Assembly (NCBI RefSeq): GCF_014851905.1
Contig: NZ_JACVAQ010000002.1
Span: 1,426,001 to 1,490,000 of the forward strand
From: Pseudomonas sp. PDM14
Lineage (GTDB): Bacteria > Pseudomonadota > Gammaproteobacteria > Pseudomonadales > Pseudomonadaceae
Length of the DNA: 64,000 bases
Direction: 5' to 3'
Made by a program: the position numbers and the translations under genes. Within the stretch, counting starts at the first letter, position 1; every line of letters begins with the position of its first letter. The notes beneath the pieces are model-generated. The model ran no database searches, was not told the DNA's origin, and was given only the letters and a program-made list of their open reading frames with translations. This document shows positions 56,001 to 64,000 of this stretch, one piece after another.

Positions 56001-59000
56001 AATACCGTTGTTGTTGCGGTCGACGTAGACCACCCCGGCGATGCTCGAGCGGATCACGCTGGCCGTGCCGCAGGCACTGACGTTGTTGCCCGACACCGGG
56101 TCGACCTGGTTGGTGGTCGCGGTCGCGCAGGTCTGCCGGCTACCGCCGCTCGGGTAACTGACGAAGCGTACCGGTGCCGTGACCACGGCCACCGCATCGT
56201 CGCTGACCCGGCCGAAATCGCAGCTCAGCGCCTGCCCGCTGACGCTGCAGGTACCGCTGGTGCCATCGACCGCGTTGCTCCAGGTCACCGGTGAGCCGCT
56301 GATGAAGGCCATGTCGGCATGCAGGGTGCTGCTCAGGTCGGTCTGACCGGAAGCGCCCGGGCCATTGTTGGTGACGTTGAACACCCAGTTGAACGGCTCC
56401 AGCACCTCCACCGGGCCCTGGTCGGGCACCGCGATGGCGATGTCCGAACGCACGCGGATGGTGGTGCTTTCCTCGCTGACGTCGTCGTCGAGGTTGGTGT
56501 CCTGCTCGTTGACGCGCACGGTCGCCTGGGTCTCGACCACGTAGCCGGCCTCGTCCGGAATGGTCAGCGCACGGAAGCGCAGATGACGGCTGATGGAGCC
56601 GCCTGCCGCGAGCTGGGCATCCGCTCCGGTGAAGTCGCAGCTGATCGTCAGATCACCACCGGTCACGGTGCTACCCACCTGGTCGCAGGTCAGGTTGGCG
56701 CCATCGACGCCGATGAAACGCAGGGTCTTGCCGGCCGGCGTGCGCATCCGGTAGGTGAAGCCCAGGCCGGTCGCCCGCGACGGTCCCTGGTTGTTGACTC
56801 GGACCAGGTAGCGGATGTCGTTGTCGGCGTTGTCGCCGCCATTGGCCGGGTCGAAGCCCAGCGGGTCCGGACCGGCCGGATCCTCGTCGTTGGTGACGAT
56901 CAGCACGTTGAGCTGGGCGTTGTTGACGTTCAGGGTGGCGCTGGCGAAGTTGCCCAGGGCACCACGGGTCACGCTGGCATCCGTGCCGATATCGTTGATC
57001 GCGCCAGCCACCACCTCAGGCGTGCTGGTGCTGTAGATGCGTGCCTGGTTCTGCAGCGCAACCGAGCCTTCATTGCCGGTCTGCCAGTTCGGCCGGACCA
57101 CCACACTGACCGTGCGCTGCTGCCCGCTGTCGAGGCTGAAGCCGCTGCAGGTCAGGCTGTGCCGGCCGGCGCTGGTGTAGGAGGTGCCCGCCACCAGGCC
57201 ACTGCAACTGCCACCACCCGTGCCGGTCAGGTTCGCCGAAACGAAGGTGAAGCCGGGATCACCGGACGCCAGGACGAAGTCATCCTTCACCACCACGTTG
57301 CTCGACGCGTCCGGGCCCTCGTTGCGGAAGGTCACCACGTAGGTCGCCGCCACGCCGGCCTGGACCGGGTTGGGCGTGACCGTCTTGCTGACCATCTGCA
57401 GGTCGGCGATGGGGTCGATGCGCAGGTTGACCGAGGCCACGTTGTCGGCCGGGGTCGGATCGCCCTGGGTTGTCGAATAGACGCTGGCCTCGTTGACCCA
57501 GGCCGTGCCGGCACGCAGCGGCCGGGCGATACCGATGGTGATGGTCGCCGTGTCATCTTGCTTCAGCACGGTACCGCTCTGCTGGGTGCAGGTCAGGGTG
57601 CGACCGCTGCGGGCACAGGCGAACACCGCATCGGAGCCGTTGGTGCTGCTGGCGCTGACGCTTGCCGGAATGGTCACACCGCTGCCGGTGACCAGGAAGT
57701 CCGGCAGGTTGTCGGTGATCACCAGGTCCGAGGCGTCTACCGGATTGCCATCCCTGTCGCCCTTGTTGGTCACCACCAGGGTGTAGGTGCGGTTGGTCTG
57801 GGCATTGCTCAGGATCGGGTCGTCGACCGATTTGCTGATCGCCAGGTCCGGCGAGTTGGTGCCGGCGGTCGCCGTGACCTCGGCCGAAATGATGTTGTTG
57901 CGGTTCGGGTTCCAGTTGCCGTCGTGGTAGATCTGCGCCTGGTTGACGAGCTGTCCGCTCTGCTCGGCGCGGGTACGGATGGTGAACTGGCTGTTGCCGC
58001 CCATCGGCAGCGCGGCGTTGTTGGTGCAGGCCACCGACGTGCGGCCCGCACTTGGCACGCCCGGCTGTGCCGAACAGCTCCAGGGGCCGCTCACACCCAG
58101 GTAGCTTTCCTGTGCATCGTTGAGCACGTCGGTCAGGGTGATGCTGCCGGCTGCCGCCGCGTAAGGGCCCTGGGCGTTGGTGATGGTGAAGGTGCTGGTG
58201 ATCTCGCTGCCAACGGCCACCGGGCTCGGCGCCTTGACCTTGGTGAAGGCCAGGTCGACCGCGTTGGACGGCGTCACCAGCACGTTCTGCCGCGCGCTGT
58301 TGTTCGTCGGGCGCGGATCATCCGGGCCGCCCGCGCGACCGGTGACGGTTGCCCGGCTGTCGTTGGTGCCGTTGTACTGGGTCGGCGCCGTGTCATTCGG
58401 CGCGGTGGCGGTGACGCTGATGGTTTCTACGCGGCCACTGGTGTAACTGCCGCTGTAGGGGCAGGTCAGCAGCTGACCCGCCCAGCTGCAGGTACCCCAG
58501 CCACTGCCCGACGGCGTTGGCACTCCGTTCGGGGTGAAGCCTGGCGGCAGCTGGAAGACGACGTCGAGCCCGGTGTTGGCCGCGCTGGGACCGTTGTTGG
58601 TCGCGGTCAGGGTGTAGCTGACCGTGCCACCGGGCGTGACCTGGGCCGAGCCAACCGCCACACCGACCTGCAGGTCGGCACCGGGGGTGACCGTCACGGA
58701 CGCCGTCGAGGTGTTGTTGGCTGGCACCGGGTCGGCGGTGGCCGAGCTGATGCTGCCGCTGAGCGTGACGCTGCCGCTGGTCACCGAGCTGGCCAGGCGC
58801 GAGACGATGGACAACTGCGGGTAGGCGGCACTGACCGCCAGCGAGCCACTGCGATTGCAGGTGACGACCTGCCCCGCCGCCGAGCAGCTCCAGCCGGAGC
58901 CGGAGGCGGACTGATAGCTCAGGGTGTTGGGCAGCGTGGTGACGAAGGTCTGGCCGTTGGCCGGGTTCGGCCCGGTGTTGCTGCCGTTGACCAGCCAAGT

Positions 59001-59537
59001 GATGTCGCTGCCGCCGGGCACGCTGGCCTGCGAGGAACTGATGGCGGCCGACAGGTTGGCGCCATTGTCGATGGTCGCGCTGCAGGAGCGGGTGTTGTTG
59101 GCCGGGATCGGATCGTTGTCACCCGATCCGGCGGTGAACAGCGCCTGACTGCTGATGCTGGCACCGGTTGCCGCGGTGGTACGCAACTGCAGCGACACCG
59201 AGCCCTTGGCACTGCCCGTCAGGGTCGGGAAGGTACAGACCACGGCGCCAGGGCTGGCACCGTCATGCACGCAACCGGACGAGGCGGACCCGGCCACATA
59301 CTCGGTCGTGGCCGGTAGCGGAATGCGGATGCTCGACCCGGTCGCCGGCGCCGATGAGCCATTTTCGTAGTTGAGGGTGAAGGCCACCTCGCCGCCACGC
59401 GCCGCCGGGTTGGGCGCAGAAAGGCACTGGGTCAGGCTCAGGTCGACACTGGCAGCCTGGGCGCCTCCCGACACTAGCCAAAGACCTGCTACCAGCCACA
59501 CCGGCCGTAGCGCTCGGTGAATCGACCATGACGACAT
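53064..59537 (-). CDS. Giant secreted DUF11/SdrD-B-like repeat surface protein
   Basis: A 2157-residue protein with signal peptide (cut near GGAQAA-SVDL). Residues 30-1140 form about eight DUF11-type Ig-like repeats (NNGPSAANT, NEGPDASSN and similar), most with a Cys pair. From about 1165, SdrD-B/Cna-B-like domains show Ca-binding loops: VDRNNNGIQDTGELGI, VDRNDNGICEPGEEGI, LDGNDDGLRDPDEQGI and DDQNRNGYQDEGEPGI. Another DUF11 unit is at about 1835. The last 90 residues (LDLGSDAFG ... VSDARKRVTYVKDWIKEHW) look like a degenerate OmpA domain. Probably a calcium-stabilised adhesin or surface fibre. The SD AGGGGAAG precedes the ATG; the stop overlaps the OmpA-barrel gene. Confidence 0.87.
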   Translation of the reverse strand: MSSWSIHRALRPVWLVAGLWLVSGGAQAASVDLSLTQCLSAPNPAARGGEVAFTLNYENGSSAPATGSSIRIPLPATTEYVAGSASSGCVHDGASPGAVVCTFPTLTGSAKGSVSLQLRTTAATGASISSQALFTAGSGDNDPIPANNTRSCSATIDNGANLSAAISSSQASVPGGSDITWLVNGSNTGPNPANGQTFVTTLPNTLSYQSASGSGWSCSAAGQVVTCNRSGSLAVSAAYPQLSIVSRLASSVTSGSVTLSGSISSATADPVPANNTSTASVTVTPGADLQVGVAVGSAQVTPGGTVSYTLTATNNGPSAANTGLDVVFQLPPGFTPNGVPTPSGSGWGTCSWAGQLLTCPYSGSYTSGRVETISVTATAPNDTAPTQYNGTNDSRATVTGRAGGPDDPRPTNNSARQNVLVTPSNAVDLAFTKVKAPSPVAVGSEITSTFTITNAQGPYAAAAGSITLTDVLNDAQESYLGVSGPWSCSAQPGVPSAGRTSVACTNNAALPMGGNSQFTIRTRAEQSGQLVNQAQIYHDGNWNPNRNNIISAEVTATAGTNSPDLAISKSVDDPILSNAQTNRTYTLVVTNKGDRDGNPVDASDLVITDNLPDFLVTGSGVTIPASVSASSTNGSDAVFACARSGRTLTCTQQSGTVLKQDDTATITIGIARPLRAGTAWVNEASVYSTTQGDPTPADNVASVNLRIDPIADLQMVSKTVTPNPVQAGVAATYVVTFRNEGPDASSNVVVKDDFVLASGDPGFTFVSANLTGTGGGSCSGLVAGTSYTSAGRHSLTCSGFSLDSGQQRTVSVVVRPNWQTGNEGSVALQNQARIYSTSTPEVVAGAINDIGTDASVTRGALGNFASATLNVNNAQLNVLIVTNDEDPAGPDPLGFDPANGGDNADNDIRYLVRVNNQGPSRATGLGFTYRMRTPAGKTLRFIGVDGANLTCDQVGSTVTGGDLTISCDFTGADAQLAAGGSISRHLRFRALTIPDEAGYVVETQATVRVNEQDTNLDDDVSEESTTIRVRSDIAIAVPDQGPVEVLEPFNWVFNVTNNGPGASGQTDLSSTLHADMAFISGSPVTWSNAVDGTSGTCSVSGQALSCDFGRVSDDAVAVVTAPVRFVSYPSGGSRQTCATATTNQVDPVSGNNVSACGTASVIRSSIAGVVYVDRNNNGIQDTGELGIANTPVQLSGSDAYGNDVDLSVNTAADGSFLFDNQNGGSQRDALGYLNAADANGYVLTQPLPTGYFDGLDSPGTAGGTHAQDATVSSTDLINVIALGRDTAATGYLFGELVIASLSGRVCVDRNDNGICEPGEEGIQGVSISLSGTTANGLDVCSVLPSCSVLTDASGAYRVEVPASDASGYTLTQQANTSSPLNAFRDGRESAGTLGGTANDSPLGSDSISGIQVDADDVGTGYDFAETGSSLSGLVYLDGNDDGLRDPDEQGIPGVTITLTGTTPDGVQVCGTVLPLSACTTVTGADGSYRFDGLPNGTYQVTETQPAAHQDGKDTAGTGGGTPGGPGSDVISGVSINGADVSGYLFGEHDGVATSAQVSGKVWFESASRDQQQNASERGLEGWLVEARNSAGQLMATATTGANGSYSFNLLPGNYSLSFSHPVSRALYGTPVAQDPNGAVNGTVDSGARVINLTVTGGANIVEQNLPVDPSGVVYDAVTREPVGGAVVRLVGPPGFDPALHLVGGTAGAVQSTGNDGFYQFFLTLAAPAGNYGLEVTPPAGYLPDVSSLIPACQATLSVGSSGAPALVQNQATAPGTASALHDPAACPAISGGLPAGSGSTQYYLSFNMNPASDDVINNHIPLDPILGGAIVMTKNTAKVNVTRGELVPYVLTARNTLSSTLANIAIEDQIPPGFKYIKNSAQIDGVPMEPQVEGRRLRWPDRTLSGGQVVTIKLLLVVGSGVGFNEYVNQAWALNLIANSRVSNVATASVRVVADPTFDCSDLIGKVFDDQNRNGYQDEGEPGIPGVRLATPKGWLVTTDEYGRYHIACADVPSEMRGSNFILKVDERTLPSGYRVITENPRVVRMTQGRLVKANFGASIHRVVRLDLGSDAFGQDNKLTTEYATRLDEVLTLLYAEPSILRIAYRMPVEGEVSDARKRVTYVKDWIKEHWEPHDCCYDLQLEEEIVPATDSVEVIR

Positions 59538-59965
59538 GCACTTCCCCTTGCATCAGTGCCAAGAGGCCTGCCGGTCGCATCAGTCCATTCACCGCTTTTG
59601 CCTGTCCCGTCTGCTGGGCAGGCTTGCGCAGCTTCGCCCTGCTGCAAGCACGACGAAGTCCGATATGTGTTCAGGGCTGAAGCGAAGAGAGCGGGCAAAC
59701 CTGCGGCTTTAAATAAAGGCCGCCAGTTTCGTCACGGGGGCGCTGCCAACAAGGTCCGCAGCAGGGAAAGTCGATGGCGCAAAATGGTGCCATTTGCCGC
59801 TCAGGCAAAGGCCGCCAGCGTCACTGCTCATCGGGATGCGCCAGTGAGCACCCGGCGTAAAAGGCCCTGGCGCTGCTGAGCAAACCCGCCCGGCCTTTGC
59901 CACAGCGGGCGAGCTGCCGGGCAAGACCGCTGCGGCATCGGCACAAACCGACGAACGACCGGGAA
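59538..59965 (-). other. Structured 5' region of the giant surface-protein genes
   Basis: About 430 bp without a convincing gene between the TonB receptor and the DUF11 gene. It has an 11-nt perfect inverted repeat (GGCAAAGGCCG at 59804-59814 and CGGCCTTTGCC at 59891-59901) and a 12-nt direct repeat AAAGGCCGCCAG (59715-59726 and 59807-59818). Two local hairpins are at 59704-59724 (around TTTAAATAAA) and 59793-59809. The part nearest the start codon is less GC-rich. I expect the promoter and a folded leader here; I could not match a known riboswitch class. Confidence 0.5.
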
Positions 59966-62348
<2,383 letters not shown>

Positions 62349-62356
<8 letters not shown>

Positions 62357-64000
62357 CCAGAACACGGGAAACCTCTTGGTGCGGACCGCTACCCGCCGGG
62401 TAGGCAGGACCGGGAGCCAGCTGCTCGATAGTCGCGAGCAACGCGGTGACATCGCACGGCTTGAGCAGGACGGCATCGAAATTCAGATCGGCCGGATAGG
62501 CCGGTGGCCGCCGCGGCGGCGCGGAAGAATAAAGCAGCACGGGCAGCCTCGGCCAGCGCTCACGCACAGCCGTCAGCACGGCCCAGCCATCCATGCCCGG
62601 CATCCGCTGGTCACTGATCAGCAGGTCGCAGGCGGTGTGCTGCAGCAGCGCCAGCACGTCTTCACCCCGTGTGGCAGCCGTGACATCGAAGCCGTAGCCG
62701 CCGAGCAGATCGCTCAGCCATTCGCGGTTCTGCTCGATGTCGTCCACCAGCACGATATGCCGACCGGCACCGCTGACCCAGGCGCCGCGGCTCTCGGCAA
62801 ACGACAGGTCGAGGTCCTCTTCACCGGCGCAGGCGAACACGGCCTCGAAACTGAAACAGCTACCACGGGGCAGCACCTCATCCAGCACCAGGGCGCTGTC
62901 CATCTGCTGCAGCAGTTCACCGACGATGGACAACCCCAGGCCACTGCCGGCATAGCGTTCGGCTTCGCGCCCCCGCCAGAACGGTTGCAGCAGCTGCCTG
63001 CGCTCGTCGGCGGGAATGCCGATGCCGCTGTCGCTGACGCTGAAGCGCAGCCGCACCGCCTCATCGTCAGCGGCCAGGCACTGCACCTCGAACAGTACCT
63101 GGCCGTCGCGGGTGAACTTGGCGGCGTTCGCCAGCAGGTTGATCAGCACCTGGCGCAAGCGGCGGAAGTCGGCCTGCACCAGGGTCGGCAACGTGCTATC
63201 GAGACGGCACTCGAAGGTGTTGTTCTGCTGGGCCGCGAGAAAGCCACCCTCTTCTTCTATTTCCCGCAGAAAGCCATAGAGGTAGCCGGGTGCCAGGATG
63301 ATCTCGAGCTGGTGCAGCTCGCTGCGCGAGAACTCCAGCAACTCGTCGATCAGCTCCAGTTGCTGGCGGGCATTGCGTTCGATCTTGCGCGGGTAGTCCT
63401 GTACCGGCTCGGGCGGCAGCAGGCGCGCGTAGTTGACGATGCTCACCAGGGGCGAACGCAGGTCATGGCTGATCCGCGCCATCAGCAGGCTGCGCGCCTG
63501 CAGGGAGTCGCGCAGCTGCCGGGTGCGCATCGCCACCGTGCTTTCCAGGCGCTCATGCTCGGCCTTCTGCTGGTTATCGAGATCGGCGAGGGCGCGCCGC
63601 TCCCGCGAGCGCACGCGCTCCACCTCCATCACCAGCGTGCAGGCCAGCAACAGCAGGCCCGGCAGGGTCGAGGCCAGGCTCAGGTTGTCATCCGCGGCCT
63701 GCCAGGGCACGCCGGCCACGGCCAGCAGACGAAACACGCCCTGCAGCATGAGCAGGCCACAGACCAGGTAGACCAGCCAGCTGTAGGCGAGCCGCAGGCG
63801 CCAGCCGACCAGCAGGGCCGCGGGTATCAGCACATAGGCGCAACGCCGCACCCCATCCTGCAAGACGCGCCCCGTCACGTTGTCGACCAGCATCCACAGG
63901 TAGCAGGCGAGCACCGCGAGCATGAACAGGTTGAAGGCCTGCCCCCAGGCGGGCGGCAACTGCCGAACCTGCAGCAGCACGCGGATGTAGACGATGAACA
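62349..64000 (-). CDS. Hybrid sensor histidine kinase/response regulator (5' partial)
   Basis: The frame is open to the right edge, so the N terminus is missing; about 550 residues are visible. The N-terminal part holds several transmembrane helices (about 20-120 of the visible protein), then a coiled coil, the H box MARISHDLRSPLVSIVNYAR and the ATPase boxes LLANAAKF, DSGIGIPADE and GSGLGLSIV. A receiver domain follows (HIVLVDDIEQNREWLSDLLG; phospho-acceptor Asp in LLISDQRMPGMDG; Lys in VLLKPCD). Its stop overlaps the TonB receptor start region, so the pair is co-translated. It may sense the receptor's substrate or membrane state. Confidence 0.88.

Noticed and set aside
48847-59318. Very long open frames (about 1000-1290 codons) on the plus strand opposite the giant surface genes
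   Set aside because: They are mirror frames of high-GC repeat-rich genes: composition is His/Gln/Arg/Val-rich and low-complexity, with no signal peptide, no domains and no ribosome sites. The minus-strand frames have signal peptides, domains and overlapping starts.
59538-59720. Possible c-di-GMP-I (GEMM) riboswitch before the DUF11 gene
   Set aside because: Short fragments (GGACAGGCAAAAGC, GCGCAAGCC) recall the motif, but the conserved GGGCAAACC and GACGCAAAGCC parts are not both present in the right order.

Overview
The window is high-GC gammaproteobacterial chromosome, almost certainly Pseudomonas (P. aeruginosa / mendocina / alcaligenes type lineage). The evidence is gene content and order. 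Several blocks reproduce neighbourhoods I know from P. aeruginosa: ldh with a branched-chain-type 2-oxoacid dehydrogenase; argP/ACT/argO with sodB and bifA; lptG-lptF/pepA-holC-valS; and pagL-murI-moeB-prmC-prfA-hemA. I saw no rRNA, tRNA, prophage, transposase or CRISPR array.

Layout. 1-9000 is accessory metabolism and envelope: the end of a likely SDR gene, a C39-peptidase lipoprotein with a coupled small membrane protein, two DMT exporters, an AraC regulator, a DUF3649-PepSY-DUF3325 iron-type operon with a Fur-like box, psiE, and yebG behind a perfect LexA operator. 9000-13600 holds ldh followed by E1alpha, E1beta and E2 of a 2-oxoacid dehydrogenase (no E3). 13700-23700 holds an epimerase-type reductase, the ArgP/ArgO amino-acid export locus, sodB, a small gene broken by a one-base frameshift, an Amt transporter, the c-di-GMP phosphodiesterase BifA and a periplasmic solute-binding protein. 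23700-31600 is core: lptG/lptF divergent from pepA, holC and valS.

32400-41000 is a tightly packed, overlapping nine-gene operon. It contains DUF523/DUF1722, a MerR/LitR-like regulator, DNA photolyase, an NTF2-like protein, an SDR, an FAD oxidoreductase, DUF1365, a Cfa-like methyltransferase and DUF2878. The promoter carries repeated TGTACA boxes, one of them between the -35 and -10 elements. This looks like a light- or photo-oxidative-stress regulon for DNA repair and membrane lipid modification. 41000-48700 holds a GlxA-type regulator with a cysteine hydrolase, a YkgJ protein, pagL and the murI-moeB-prmC-prfA-hemA cluster.

48800-64000, all on the minus strand, is the most unusual region. 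A hybrid sensor kinase overlaps a TonB-dependent receptor gene. After a 0.43 kb non-coding, inverted-repeat-rich leader there is a pair of giant surface-protein genes: a 2157-residue secreted protein of DUF11 and SdrD-B-like repeats, and a 1402-residue OmpA-domain plus beta-barrel protein. The two overlap by 4 nt. I read the pair as a candidate surface-display or adhesin system and the best lead for something undescribed.
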